Assembly: GCF_947488565.1 (NCBI RefSeq)
Contig: NZ_CANKZC010000002.1
Location: 310,001-374,000, forward strand
Reading direction: 5' to 3'
Length of the DNA stretch: 64,000 nt
From: an uncultured Psychrobacter sp.
GTDB lineage: Bacteria > Pseudomonadota > Gammaproteobacteria > Pseudomonadales > Moraxellaceae
The position numbers and the translations under genes were made by a program. Shown here piece by piece: positions 29,582 through 39,775 of this stretch. How positions within the stretch are numbered: position 1 is the first letter of the stretch; each line of letters begins with the position of its first letter. The notes beneath the pieces are model-generated. The model saw only the letters and a list, made by a program, of their open reading frames with translations. It did not search any database and was not told the origin of the DNA.

Positions 29582-29658
29582 TGTTATATCCCGCTATTAT
29601 CTTTTATAAATACTATCAAACGCCATCTGTACAATACGCTACTTATGCCGCTTTGCAT

Positions 29659-30096
29659 TTACAGTAGCCCCAGTACATGACGACCGATATAGACGGTCAC
29701 GATACCAAAGAACATAAACGTTACCGTCGCCACCATCGAACGTGGTGACAGGCGTGCATTACCACAGATGCCATGACCACTTGTGCAACCTGAACCTAAG
29801 CGCGTTCCAAAGCCGACCAGCAAACCTGCACCAATTAATAAGGGTAGAGAGGTACTAATTTCCACATCAGCCAGCGGACTTGTCGATTTATATAGCACTG
29901 GTGAGACGATAAGACCCAGTATGAATAGCACCTGCCACATTTCCACGCGCTTGGGTTTGAGCAAACTTGAAAAAATGCCACTAATACCTGCAATACGTCC
30001 AATACCCAGTAGCAGGACGACAGTCGCTATCCCTAATATCAATCCTCCTGCTAAGGATATTGGCGTAAATGCCTGCCAGTCTACTTGTATACTCAT
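29659..30096 (-). CDS. YeeE/YedE family protein, first half of a sulfur transporter pair
   Basis: 145 residues with four hydrophobic segments. The signature GTRLGSGCTSGHGICGNARL carries the two conserved cysteines in the YeeE fold. It is transcribed first of the pair. In other bacteria such pairs sit beside sulfide- or persulfide-responsive regulators and beta-lactamase-like persulfide dioxygenases; none is visible here. The class V aminotransferase upstream is separated by 149 bases and may be independent. Confidence 0.9.
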   Translation of the reverse strand: MSIQVDWQAFTPISLAGGLILGIATVVLLLGIGRIAGISGIFSSLLKPKRVEMWQVLFILGLIVSPVLYKSTSPLADVEISTSLPLLIGAGLLVGFGTRLGSGCTSGHGICGNARLSPRSMVATVTFMFFGIVTVYIGRHVLGLL

Positions 30097-30245
30097 AATG
30101 ATTTACCTACTAGTTTTTAGCGATTGTCTAACAAACTTTTTATTTATTAAAATACATTATATTATAAAGAATAATAAAAAGCCAAAAAAATACTGAGCGC
30201 AAAGTCTCAGTATTTTTGCTAATAGCAATTTAGTAGGTACAGGTA

Positions 30246-31382
30246 TTATTTCGCCAATACCTCTTCAAGTACCGACTCAAACCGTTGTACCGCACCGTCA
30301 ATATCCGTTAGCTTATCTAAGCCGAATAAACCTAAGCGGAAGGTTTTAAAGCTATCAGGCTCACCTACTTTCAATGGTACACCAGACGCAATCTGCATAC
30401 CAGCTTCTGCAAAAGCGCTACCTTTGTGCATATCATCACGTTCAGTATAAGAAACGACGACACCTGGCGCTTTAAAGCCATCGGCTGCGACGCTCTCAAT
30501 ACCTTTATTTTCTAATACTTTACGGACACGCTCGCCAAGCTCCCACTGCGCATCGCACAGTTTATCAAAACCAATCTCTTTGACTTCATTGATCGTATCG
30601 CGGAACTGACGCAAGCTATCTGTTGGCATGGTGGCATGATACGCATGACCGCCATTCTCATAGGCACGCATGATGTTTAACCACTGCTTTAAATCAAGGC
30701 TAAAATTATTCGATTCAGTACTGTCTACTTTTTTGACAGCAGCGTCGCTAAGCATAACCAGTCCGGCACAAGGGGTACTACTCCAGCCTTTTTGGGGTGC
30801 GCTAATAAGCACATCAATACCCAATGCTTTCATATCGAGCCAGACACAACCTGAGGCAATACAGTCAATCACTAATAAGCCACCAACGCTATGAGTCGCC
30901 TCTGCTAGTGCTTTAATGTAGTCCTCTGGCAAAATGATACCGGCTGAAGTCTCAACATGCGGAGCAAAGACAACCGCAGGTTTTTGTTCTTTAATTTTAG
31001 CCACAGCGGTTTCGATATCGACGGGTGCAAACGGTTTTGGGGCATCAGTATCTTCGGTGCGATCAGCGGTTAAGACCGTAGACGACTTGGCAATATTGCC
31101 TTTTTCTAAAATTTGCGTCCAGCGATAGCTAAACCAACCGTTACGGATGATTAGACAGTCTTGATCTTTTGCTAACTGTGCCGCGACCGCTTCCATACCA
31201 TAAGTACCAGATCCTGGAACAATGGCGACGGCATCAGCGTTATAGACTGATTTGAGCTCGCTAGATAGGTCATTCATTACTTGCTGAAAGACTTTTGACA
31301 TATGATTAAGGGCGCGATCAGTATAAACCACTGAATATTCTAATAAACCTTCTGGGTCGATATCTTGACGTAATGCGGTCAT
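30246..31382 (-). CDS. Class V aminotransferase (alanine/serine-glyoxylate type)
   Basis: 378 residues, the normal size of class V aminotransferases. The PLP-binding Lys is in SAPQKGWSSTP, the Asp that holds the pyridine nitrogen in VIDCIASGC, and an N-terminal VPGSGTYGMEA phosphate loop is present. The fold fits alanine-glyoxylate, serine-glyoxylate and related enzymes; the true amino donor cannot be read. AAGGAG lies six bases before the ATG, so expression is likely good. No glycine or phosphonate genes lie nearby to help assign a pathway. Confidence 0.88.
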   Translation of the reverse strand: MTALRQDIDPEGLLEYSVVYTDRALNHMSKVFQQVMNDLSSELKSVYNADAVAIVPGSGTYGMEAVAAQLAKDQDCLIIRNGWFSYRWTQILEKGNIAKSSTVLTADRTEDTDAPKPFAPVDIETAVAKIKEQKPAVVFAPHVETSAGIILPEDYIKALAEATHSVGGLLVIDCIASGCVWLDMKALGIDVLISAPQKGWSSTPCAGLVMLSDAAVKKVDSTESNNFSLDLKQWLNIMRAYENGGHAYHATMPTDSLRQFRDTINEVKEIGFDKLCDAQWELGERVRKVLENKGIESVAADGFKAPGVVVSYTERDDMHKGSAFAEAGMQIASGVPLKVGEPDSFKTFRLGLFGLDKLTDIDGAVQRFESVLEEVLAK

Positions 31383-31882
31383 GGGACACTCCTTGTTTGT
31401 TGTTAGACTATGTAGGTGTTATTAATTTTTGATTATAAAAAAACTTGGTTATAGCAAATTTTTGCTACTAAACTTGGGTACTGATACGATTATCTAGGCA
31501 ACAGTACCAAACAATGAACACCGAGTAATAATAGAGGGTATGACATAGGATTGACGATATAGCGCTTTATCCTAGCGCTATTGCCGTTGTTGACTGTACT
31601 TTTTATAACTTAGGTTTTGTAACCCTTAAGTGATATCTGCACCATTGTTGATGCTACGCGGCGGTAGGCGGGTCAAAATGGTCGCTGACAATTTAGCATG
31701 GCAACATGCAGTAAACTGTAAGAAGCGCAGTAATACTACTGTCGATGTTCGCTACATTGTTATCACCTAGTGCATATATGACAGCTTGATAGTAGCACTG
31801 ATAATGACGGTTGACAACGGTTTGTTGACGTCATAATAGTGCCTATACAATCGATAACTTATTAATAACCAAAAGACAATTA
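31383..31882. other. Intergenic region upstream of the aminotransferase
   Basis: 500 bases between two minus-strand genes. It holds the aminotransferase promoter and the hemA 3' region. I see no RNA gene or gene-sized frame. Confidence 0.55.
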
Positions 31883-33241
31883 TTAACGCTTACGGTAAGC
31901 GTCGTGCAGGCCCGATACGACAAACTCAAGCAACTCACTATCGCCTTCACGGGCGGCTTTACGCATAAGCTTTGATGGTGCATGCGTGAGCGTTTGGGTA
32001 AGACGCCGTGATAGCTCAGTGATGACATCTTCAGCGCTCGCTTCTCCTTGCTCAAGTTTTGCAATAGACTCATGCAGAAGTTTGTCGACTTGGGTATGCG
32101 TCGACATACGATAGCGCTGAATATCTTTTCCTACTTGCTTGACTTGAAAGCTGCGCTCCATCTCTACGACCAATTGACTCACTAGCAGCTCAGCATCCAC
32201 GGCGGCTTGCCTGCGCTGCTCAATATTGCCTGCGATTACATGCTGCAAGTCGTCGACAGAATACAGATAAACATCGTCAATACGACTAATCGTTGAGTCG
32301 ATATCACGCGGTACGGCCAAATCAATCATTAGTATGGGCCGATAGCGGCGACGTTTTAGTGCTTGCATGGTCATCGTTTTATCAATCAATAAATCCATGC
32401 TACCGCTGCAGCTACTTACAACATCGGCCTCTGCCAGCACTTGTGGCAAATCTTGTAAGGATCTAACCTCCACGCTGCGGTTAGAATGACGCAGCTCTGC
32501 CGCTAGCGCTTCGGCACGCTCAGGGTTGCGATTGCAGATGATAATTCGCCCTACTCCAAGCCCTGCAATATGGGTTGCGACCAAGCGGTTCATCTCACCG
32601 GCTGCAACCACTAATAAAGTACGGCTAGGTAAATCGTCAAATATTTGGGTGACCAATTTGGCTGCTGCAAAGCCGAGCGAGACAGCCTGAGCGCCAACTT
32701 GGGTTTCATTACGCACACGTTTGGCGGCTGCAAAAACTTGATCGACAATCCAGCCTAACTGGTTACTGAGTGCTTTTTCATCCTGCGCAAGATGCACGGC
32801 TCGTTTGATTTGACCTAAGATTTGCGGCTCACCGAGTATCATAGAGTCAAGACCCGCTGCCACTCGCAGCCAATGAGTAAGCGCATGCGTATCGCGATGT
32901 ACGTAAAGATAAGCATCAATGTCATTCAATGGCACCTGCTTAAAGTTAGCAAGCCATGTTTTGATTTGCAGGATATGAGCGTTAATAGATGACGAAGAAA
33001 CGTTGGTGCTGGCAATAGAATCATTACCAAGCGCGCCGTTATTAGGAGTTTGGGAGGCTGATAATTGAGGAACTAGCGCATAGATTTCAGTACGGTTACA
33101 AGTTGAGACAATCACACTTCCATCAGTAAAGACCTCTAACTGCTCAAGGGCGATGGTCACATCATCACCCACGAACGCCAAGCGCTCACGTAGAGCGACT
33201 GGTGCGGTTTTATGATTGACCCCAATGACCACTAATCTCAT
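31883..33241 (-). CDS. hemA: Glutamyl-tRNA reductase
   Basis: 452 residues. It reduces Glu-tRNA to glutamate-1-semialdehyde, the first committed step of the C5 route to haem. The catalytic Cys48 is in VSTCNRTEIYA, His near residue 97-100 region follows, GLDSMILGEPQILGQIK is the conserved specificity block, and the NADPH domain has LLVVAAGEMNRLVA. The C-terminal dimerisation helices are complete. An unusual insertion of about 20 Ser/Asn/Thr residues near 60-85 (SQTPNNGALGNDS) is not typical. HemL, the next enzyme, is encoded at 55766. Divergent from the TPR gene. Confidence 0.97.
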   Translation of the reverse strand: MRLVVIGVNHKTAPVALRERLAFVGDDVTIALEQLEVFTDGSVIVSTCNRTEIYALVPQLSASQTPNNGALGNDSIASTNVSSSSINAHILQIKTWLANFKQVPLNDIDAYLYVHRDTHALTHWLRVAAGLDSMILGEPQILGQIKRAVHLAQDEKALSNQLGWIVDQVFAAAKRVRNETQVGAQAVSLGFAAAKLVTQIFDDLPSRTLLVVAAGEMNRLVATHIAGLGVGRIIICNRNPERAEALAAELRHSNRSVEVRSLQDLPQVLAEADVVSSCSGSMDLLIDKTMTMQALKRRRYRPILMIDLAVPRDIDSTISRIDDVYLYSVDDLQHVIAGNIEQRRQAAVDAELLVSQLVVEMERSFQVKQVGKDIQRYRMSTHTQVDKLLHESIAKLEQGEASAEDVITELSRRLTQTLTHAPSKLMRKAAREGDSELLEFVVSGLHDAYRKR

Positions 33242-33881
33242 TATCGATAGACCATAGACATAACGCTCACCGACCTAATCTATCACTATAGTGTGCCCAA
33301 GGTATATTGCAGCATATTACAGTCAATGATTAGCTGGTGCATAGACGTGACGTTATTGATTTGAATAGGTTATATAGCAGATACTATAAATATAAAACCG
33401 CTTATTATATCATTGTTACCGATTTTATTTAACACCTGCTCATTTGCGCTAGCTATTCGCTTGTATCTGGGCGCCTGACCAACAAATCAACCGCTATAGA
33501 TGCTTTTACTAAATATTATTGCTAGATATGAAGAGTATGACCTTTCACTATCGTCAAACTATAATTAAAAACAAGTATGCTATGATTGACCCAGTTATTA
33601 TTAAAATCGTTTATCTGGTTTTTTATTTTTTGCGCATATTGCTCACTTTAATACATCGATAGTAGTGGTTATTTCTCATCGTATTCTGTTAATCTCTGCC
33701 TTGTCTATTAGGTAACACGAGTACTATTGTTTAGTCTCTAGATAGGCCTTTATAATGAAATGTCTTTTTTATTAGTGAATACCCTTATTCTATGATCTTT
33801 TTTGGGTGGTTGTTTCAGTCAAAGTTTGCGCTATCGTCTGTGTACGATTGTCAATTTAATTTTCAATATTTATTAAATGAC
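33242..33881. other. Divergent control region between hemA and the TPR gene
   Basis: 640 bases without a convincing gene. It holds the promoters of hemA and of the lolB operon. An in-frame ATG at 33792 precedes the likely start of the TPR gene, but its codons do not look like a signal peptide. Confidence 0.6.
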
Positions 33882-35822
33882 ATGCTGAATCGTTTGCGTA
33901 AGCGTCGTAAGCTAATTTTGTTATTGGCCACTTTACTGTGTATTGACACTTCTGCTCATGCAAATTTCGTAGATACCCCTACACTGATATGTCCACCTAA
34001 GACAGTCGTTGTCGATATAGATCGTGACTCGACCCGTCATGTCATTAGTAAAAATAGTACTCAACATATGACGTTTCATAAAGACGATACTGATTTGATG
34101 GTGTTTCCACTAACCTCTCACTCAGTCGATACTGATGACCATAACCAACTAAAGGATCAATCCAGAAATCAATCAATAGATAGTACAATCAATACTGCCA
34201 AGCTGCCCTCAGCGACTGTCTTACAGCCAGAGCTTAGAGAACCCAGTTTGTATGCTTTACTAAATGCAGAATTCGCGGCAGATCGCGGTGATATTGAACG
34301 GGCACTAACCCTTTATAAGCAGCAGTCTTTTAAAGAAGATGCCACGGCAGTATTTGAGCGCGCGCTGAGCTTGTCGCTGCGTCATGACAATGTCGGGGAC
34401 TCGTTACAGTTTGCCAAAATGTGGCAAGATCAAAACCCTGATCACGTACCCGCTTGGTTTTATGTGGCGCATTTAGCGCTTAAAGCTCACGACTATACTC
34501 TAGCGGGTCAGTCCTTAGACCGTATTTTGCGCTATGATCCACGTACTGATTTGAGCGACATATTGATTGGTATTTACCCAACGACAGACAGCGATCAGCG
34601 TGAGCTCTTAGAAGCCTTACAGCCTATTAATAGCGAGCAAAACGCCTCTTTATCAGTGTTAAAAGCAGGCTTGCTGTATCAATTTAATGAGCCTGAGATT
34701 GCCATTATTCATATCAATAGAGCTTTGTTACATCAGCCTGATTATGTGCCTTTTATTACCCTAAAAGCCGATATTTTACGCAAAACCGAACCAGCAGAGA
34801 CGGTGCTTAATTATGTCAATCAATCACGCCTGCGTAATCCTGATAGCAAAAGCTTGTACTTATATGAAATCCGCTATTTGCTTGATCTACAGCAGAGCCA
34901 AGAAGCCCTAGAGTTACTCCTTGAAGCGCATCAGCGCTTTAATGATGCAGAGATTACTCTATTGGCCGCTTTGGTCAGCTTGGATAATGAAGAATACCGT
35001 AGCGCTGACCGCCTCTTAAACGTACTGGCAAAGACCCCTACTTATCTAGATCAAGCATATTATTATTTGGGTATTAGCGCAGAGCGACAACAGCGCTTTG
35101 AGCAAGCCAAATCTTATCTAAAGAGCGTCATGCAAGAAGATTTGGTACTGGCAGCACGCAAAAAAGTGGTCGATCTTGAACTGCTAGATGACAATATTGA
35201 TGCTGCGATCGACACATTGGTTAATCTGCGTAAACAGTTTACCGTCTTTGCTCCCGAAACTTACGTCTTACAAGCCAATATCTTATGGCAGCACGACCAA
35301 GCTGAGGAAGCTCTACAGTTATTGACTCGCGTCAGCCGCAAGTACCCTAATGATCAGTCCATACTGTTCGCCCGTGTACAACTGCTTGATGATCGCAGTG
35401 ACTATATCATCAAACGTACTGTACTCAATCACTTGCAAGCGCTAGATCCTAACAATCTGTCTTACCAGCTAAGTTATGCTCAATTACTTTTGGCTAATGA
35501 TCAAAACTCTGCACAAGGGTTAGAGCTTGCCCAAAGCATACGTCAGGTTCGTTTCGATGATCCTCGCTACGATAACGAGCTGCATTTGCAAGCACTAAAC
35601 GTACTGGCTAGCAGCGCTTTGGCCAATGAAAACTACGCACAAGTCATCGAGTACCTAAAAACCCCTTATGATGTATTGCCAACGCTACGCTCAGGTGTGC
35701 TGTTGCTACGCGCCTATCAAGGACTGGGCGAAAGCGCAAAGGTCAACGCGCTACTGACGGACTTGCAACAGCGTTTTTCGTTTGGACAACACAACGTCAA
35801 TGACCGCGTACAGCTTTATTAA
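33882..35822 (+). CDS. Periplasmic/envelope tetratricopeptide repeat protein
   Basis: 646 residues from the ATG at 33882, chosen because MLNRLRKRRKLILLLATLLC then forms a signal peptide with a cut near SAHA-NF; the ATG at 33792 would add 30 unlike residues. Residues about 130-640 are TPR repeats, for example DRGDIERALTLYKQQSF, QAKSYLKSVMQED and LPTLRSGVLLLRAYQGLGES. The gene keeps its place next to lolB and ispE in Moraxellaceae, as I recall. It probably scaffolds an envelope process; the function is unknown. It ends 156 bases before lolB. Confidence 0.85.
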   Translation: MLNRLRKRRKLILLLATLLCIDTSAHANFVDTPTLICPPKTVVVDIDRDSTRHVISKNSTQHMTFHKDDTDLMVFPLTSHSVDTDDHNQLKDQSRNQSIDSTINTAKLPSATVLQPELREPSLYALLNAEFAADRGDIERALTLYKQQSFKEDATAVFERALSLSLRHDNVGDSLQFAKMWQDQNPDHVPAWFYVAHLALKAHDYTLAGQSLDRILRYDPRTDLSDILIGIYPTTDSDQRELLEALQPINSEQNASLSVLKAGLLYQFNEPEIAIIHINRALLHQPDYVPFITLKADILRKTEPAETVLNYVNQSRLRNPDSKSLYLYEIRYLLDLQQSQEALELLLEAHQRFNDAEITLLAALVSLDNEEYRSADRLLNVLAKTPTYLDQAYYYLGISAERQQRFEQAKSYLKSVMQEDLVLAARKKVVDLELLDDNIDAAIDTLVNLRKQFTVFAPETYVLQANILWQHDQAEEALQLLTRVSRKYPNDQSILFARVQLLDDRSDYIIKRTVLNHLQALDPNNLSYQLSYAQLLLANDQNSAQGLELAQSIRQVRFDDPRYDNELHLQALNVLASSALANENYAQVIEYLKTPYDVLPTLRSGVLLLRAYQGLGESAKVNALLTDLQQRFSFGQHNVNDRVQLY

Positions 35823-35978
35823 AAAGTAATTGAATGAATAATTGTCATTTTTTATCATATACAATCACTACTCATGTAACCAATAAGTCTCTAACAACAG
35901 GGCATAACTGAGTAACAAACTGAGCGTAATATTTTTTAGCATTAACTACATTAAGTTTGTAAATTTTGAGGAACAATC

Positions 35979-36614
35979 ATGTCTGCACGCTCAACAACAC
36001 TACGCCATAAACCCAATAAATTAGCCGCATTCAGCGCGATGACCGCTGCCTTATTAATAATGTCTGGTTGTCAGTCTTTACAAGGTACAAGTACTAATGC
36101 TGGCCCCTCAACTATGGTGCAAGCTCAAAAACTCGATAACTTCAATATCACAGGCAAGATTGGTGTGACCACGCCTGCCAATAGTGCGACTAATACAGGC
36201 GCGCAAGGTGGTAGTGCTTTTTACGCTTGGGGACAGCAAAACGAGCGCTTTGCCATTGAATTGATCGGTGCGTTAGGCATTGGCAAAACTAATATCGAAT
36301 ATGATGGTCAAACGGCAACTTTAGTCAGTGAAAAAACAGGCACCTTAACCGCTGACAACCCTGAAACTTTGCTACAAAAAGCCACTGGCTGGCAAGCGCC
36401 TATCTCACAAATGCCGTATTGGATATCAGGGCGCTCAGCACCTTCAGACAGCGCCCCGCAGCTTGATGCGCAAGGTCGTCTCATAAGCTCAGTTAATGGG
36501 CAATGGACGGCAAGCTTTACTTACAAAGGTACAGATAAATTGCCTGTTAAGATTAGCGCTGTGCAGCCAAAAGGCCACAAAGTCATCATGACTATTAATC
36601 ACCAAAGCAGCTGA
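35979..36614 (+). CDS. lolB: Outer-membrane lipoprotein insertion protein LolB
   Basis: 211 residues. A signal peptide ending MSGC gives lipidated Cys31. The body has the LolB fold: an early NFNITGKIGV strand, FYAWGQQNERFAIELIGALG and a GQTATLVSEKTG motif. LolB receives lipoproteins from LolA and inserts them in the inner leaflet of the outer membrane. It is followed by ispE after 12 bases, the standard order in gammaproteobacteria. AGGA lies eight bases before the start. Confidence 0.95.
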   Translation: MSARSTTLRHKPNKLAAFSAMTAALLIMSGCQSLQGTSTNAGPSTMVQAQKLDNFNITGKIGVTTPANSATNTGAQGGSAFYAWGQQNERFAIELIGALGIGKTNIEYDGQTATLVSEKTGTLTADNPETLLQKATGWQAPISQMPYWISGRSAPSDSAPQLDAQGRLISSVNGQWTASFTYKGTDKLPVKISAVQPKGHKVIMTINHQSS

Positions 36615-36626
36615 TAAATATAACCA

Positions 36627-37580
36627 ATGACGACCGATAATTCCTTGACTTCAAAAGCGTCTATAACACGCTTATCTCCTGCCAAGATAAATTTATTTTT
36701 GCATATCGTAGGTAAGCGTGCAGATAACTATCATAATTTGCAAACGGTTTTTCGCCTACTTGATTGGGGCGACTATTTGCATTTCTTAGTTGCAGACACG
36801 GTAGTTGCGATTAAGGGTCAAGATGTAAGTAATATCTGTCGTCAACTGTTGACCTTGTCTGGTGCAGATACTATTACTAGTGTTATAGAAGATAATTTAA
36901 TTGTTAAAGCCGCTCATGCTTTATTGGCTGCGGCTTTGCAGTCAAAAAAACTACCCAAGCAGCTACCGCAAGTATGTATTGGTTTAGACAAGCGTTTGCC
37001 AATGGGTGCAGGCTTGGGCGGCGGCTCTTCTAATGCCGCAACTACCTTATTAACATTAAATGAGATTTGGCGATTTAACTTCACTCAAGATGAGCTGATA
37101 AAAATCGGTGCGACGATTGGTGCAGATGTGCCAATATTTATTTTTGGGCAAGACGCTATCGCTATGGGTATTGGCGAAGAATTGACCGCCATTAATTTGC
37201 CGAATCAGCACTATCTAATCCTAACACCAAATGCTCACATCAATACGGCAACACTCTTTGCACATCCTAAATTACAGCGTGATATCACACCACTCTCAAT
37301 ACAAACAATTGAAAATCAGTTTGACAATTATCTGCAACACTTAACTGCACCCTATCACAATGTTTTTACTCCAGTCGTCACCAGCCTCGCCCCCGCCGTT
37401 GATGAAGCATTAGATTATTTGAAAAGTTTAGAAAAAGTGGCGTTAGGCACAGCACGAATGACTGGCTCTGGTAGCGCGGTATTTTTGCCATTGGAGGCGA
37501 GTATTGCTAGGGATAAGGTACGGTTGGCAAAATGGATTTCAGCGGCGCCTTGTGCTGGGTATGTGGTGAGAAGCTTATAG
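36627..37580 (+). CDS. ispE: 4-diphosphocytidyl-2-C-methyl-D-erythritol kinase
   Basis: 317 residues, GHMP kinase family. It phosphorylates CDP-methylerythritol in the MEP route to isoprenoids. Motifs are SPAKINLFLHIVGKRADNYH at the N-terminus, the ATP loop PMGAGLGGGSSNAATTL near residue 130, and the C-terminal MTGSGSAVF. A 15-residue stretch near 70-90 is longer than in E. coli. Directly downstream of lolB. It usually leads into tRNA and prs; here an S66 peptidase gene intervenes. Confidence 0.96.
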   Translation: MTTDNSLTSKASITRLSPAKINLFLHIVGKRADNYHNLQTVFRLLDWGDYLHFLVADTVVAIKGQDVSNICRQLLTLSGADTITSVIEDNLIVKAAHALLAAALQSKKLPKQLPQVCIGLDKRLPMGAGLGGGSSNAATTLLTLNEIWRFNFTQDELIKIGATIGADVPIFIFGQDAIAMGIGEELTAINLPNQHYLILTPNAHINTATLFAHPKLQRDITPLSIQTIENQFDNYLQHLTAPYHNVFTPVVTSLAPAVDEALDYLKSLEKVALGTARMTGSGSAVFLPLEASIARDKVRLAKWISAAPCAGYVVRSL

Positions 37581-37644
37581 CTATTACTTAAAAGATAGGG
37601 TGCGAACAGCCTACCTGAAATACTTAATCAAATAAGAGTTCTAG

Positions 37645-38700
37645 ATGATAAAACCAGCCAAATTAAATAAAGGAGATACTGTCGCCACCGTATCCCTCTC
37701 TTGGGGCGGAGCAAGTGAGCTTCCGCATCGTTATCAAGCTGGCAAACAGCAATTTCAAGATACCTTTGGCGTGAATGTCATTGAAATGCACAACACTCTA
37801 AAGCCTGCTAAATGGTTACAAGAAAATCCACAGGCGAGAGCAGATGACCTACATGAAGCGCTGACTAATCCCAATGTAAAAGCCATCATTTCTAATATTG
37901 GCGGATCAGATAGTATTCGCCTATTACCTTATATTGACTTCGACTTAATTCAGAAAAACCCAAAAATATTTTTAGGTTTCTCAGACTCTACCATAACCCA
38001 TTTTATGTTTTACAAAGCAGGTGTTACCTCGTTTTATGGCACCAGTCTATTGGTTGGTTTTGCTGAAAACGGCGGTATGCATGACTATGTCATTGAAGAT
38101 ATTAAACGCACTCTATTTTCTAGTAGACCTGTTGGGCAGATTCAGCCAAGTACCGTTTGGACAAGTGAGTGGCTCGAATGGGAAAACCCTGAACTTGCGA
38201 CTAAAAAACGCATGATGACCCAAAGCCTAGGATGGCGTTGGTTAAATGGTCAGAGTAAACAACAAGGAAAAGCTGTAGGTAAAGTAACAGGTGAGCTGCT
38301 TGGTGGTTGTATAGAAGTACTAGAGTTTATGAAAGATACGGCTTTATGGGTGAGTCCTGCAGATTGGCAGGGCAAAATCTTATTTATTGAAACCTCCGAA
38401 GATCAACCTTCGCCTACCTTTTTTAGATATTGGTTACGCAATTATGTAGCATCCGGCATTATGGAACGCATTAGAGGAATTATTCTTGGGCGTCCTGAAG
38501 ATAACAAATTCTGGCGAGAGTATGATGAAGTGTTACTCGATGTGATCTATAATGAAGCTGGACTGAGTCATTTGCCAATCATAACAGGGATGGATTTTGG
38601 ACACAGTAGCCCGACTTTTACCCTACCCCTAGGTGTAAAAGCGCAAATTGATTGTGACAATCAAACTTTCTCTATCATAGAAAGTGGCGTTAGTGAATAG
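37645..38700 (+). CDS. S66 family LD-carboxypeptidase, MccF-like
   Basis: 351 residues. The S66 fold is clear: KLNKGDTVATVSLSWG, AIISNIGGSDSIRLLPY with nucleophile-region FLGFSDSTITHFMFYKAG (catalytic Ser in GFSD), GELLGGCIEVLEF, and a late Glu (ETSED) and His (DFGHSSP) as the rest of the Ser-Glu-His triad. LdcA homologues trim murein tetrapeptides; MccF homologues cleave microcin C-type aminoacyl adenylates. Length and the ELLGG pattern fit the MccF branch, but the substrate is uncertain. It sits between ispE and the tRNA-Gln pair. Confidence 0.88.
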   Translation: MIKPAKLNKGDTVATVSLSWGGASELPHRYQAGKQQFQDTFGVNVIEMHNTLKPAKWLQENPQARADDLHEALTNPNVKAIISNIGGSDSIRLLPYIDFDLIQKNPKIFLGFSDSTITHFMFYKAGVTSFYGTSLLVGFAENGGMHDYVIEDIKRTLFSSRPVGQIQPSTVWTSEWLEWENPELATKKRMMTQSLGWRWLNGQSKQQGKAVGKVTGELLGGCIEVLEFMKDTALWVSPADWQGKILFIETSEDQPSPTFFRYWLRNYVASGIMERIRGIILGRPEDNKFWREYDEVLLDVIYNEAGLSHLPIITGMDFGHSSPTFTLPLGVKAQIDCDNQTFSIIESGVSE

Positions 38701-38730
38701 ATTGAGTCATCAAGCGCAGTAGCAAAGACT

Positions 38731-38803
38731 TGTAGGGTGTGGCCTAGCGTACCATTTATAGTTGTCTTAACTCAATATCGGTGCGCTGGGCGCACCCTAC
38801 GCA
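38731..38803. mobile_element. Short palindromic element related to the one at 14526
   Basis: About 73 bases with ends GTAGGGTGTGGCCTAGCG and CGCACCCTACG and a terminal hairpin GGTGCGCT-GG-GCGCACC. The end structure parallels the 14526 element (GTAGGGTGG / CCACCCTAC) but the interior differs. Confidence 0.55.
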
Positions 38804-38895
38804 AACTTGTATAGAATGCACTTTACGCACCGAAAAGATACGGATCATTAAAGATGGTGTGTGCAAGACATACTTATTCAAGCTCGACCTACACG

Positions 38896-39297
38896 CTAAC
38901 CTTGCAGTCCTAGCCAAACCTTAGCAGCTGACTCTTCGTCAGGGTTAAAGCCTTTGATATCCAAATTTGGTATCATCCAACCTTCAATTTCAGCAACCTT
39001 TTGTAGCCATTGCTGCTCACTGATAACTGCCATCTTGCCAAAATACTTCATGGTTGCCCATAACTCAGGCATACGTCTCATCTCATCCATTACTGCCGAA
39101 AAAGATGGCATGGCAAAGCTATCAATGCGATAGAGTAAAGTGGCATTTTGTAGTTCAGTATTTGGGTCAGCCTGAACCATAGACGCCGTTGCCTGCACCC
39201 ATTCATCAAGTAGACGATTCATATCATCACTATGTATTTTGCCATTAATGGCTAACTCAATGTGATTGTTACTGTGCTTGGTTAGAAGATAGGTCAT
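38896..39297 (-). CDS. STAS/SpoIIAA-like domain protein
   Basis: 133 residues, soluble. It has the SpoIIAA-like pattern of alternating strands and helices, starting MTYLLTKHSNNHIELAINGK and ending near LDIKGFNPDEESAAKVWL. This subgroup (STAS/SEC14-like) binds small hydrophobic ligands or partner proteins; its role is unknown. AAGGAA lies about nine bases before the ATG. It is convergent to the S66 peptidase gene. Confidence 0.75.
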   Translation of the reverse strand: MTYLLTKHSNNHIELAINGKIHSDDMNRLLDEWVQATASMVQADPNTELQNATLLYRIDSFAMPSFSAVMDEMRRMPELWATMKYFGKMAVISEQQWLQKVAEIEGWMIPNLDIKGFNPDEESAAKVWLGLQG

Positions 39298-39533
39298 ATC
39301 GCTTTCCTTATTCCGTACGTGCTGATAGTGCTATCTATATTACCTTATTTTCTCTGTGGTATTGAGTAAGACATGTGTATGAATGTGGCTTTGTTAAAAC
39401 AACTATGGACGACGACTATGATTGCTTTTCATTACTGAACTGCCAAAACTACCTTAGAGTTTACTTTTTACGAATAAAAGAACATAAATGACTTGCAAAA
39501 TCTCAAAATTTACTTATAATAGGTCGCCACAAT

Positions 39534-39609
39534 AGGGGTATAGCCAAGTTGGTAAGGCATCAGGTTTTGATCCTGACATCCGTTGGTTCGAGTCCAGCTA
39601 CCCCTGCCA
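39534..39609 (+). tRNA. tRNA-Gln (TTG), copy 1
   Basis: A 76-base cloverleaf with encoded CCA. The acceptor stem AGGGGTA pairs with TACCCCT and the anticodon loop is TTTTGAT, giving anticodon TTG for CAA codons. Confidence 0.97.
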
Positions 39610-39775
39610 TTTTTTAGTTTGGATTGCTGATTTATAGCAATTGACAACACCTTCCCAGTTTCGGTATAGTTCGCAATGAACACCGCTCGGGAACACTGTC
39701 TTAGACGGTTGAATAGGTAACGACGTCAGTCTAGTATTTTATCAATATTTAGCTTTCGTACTACCTAGACATTAC

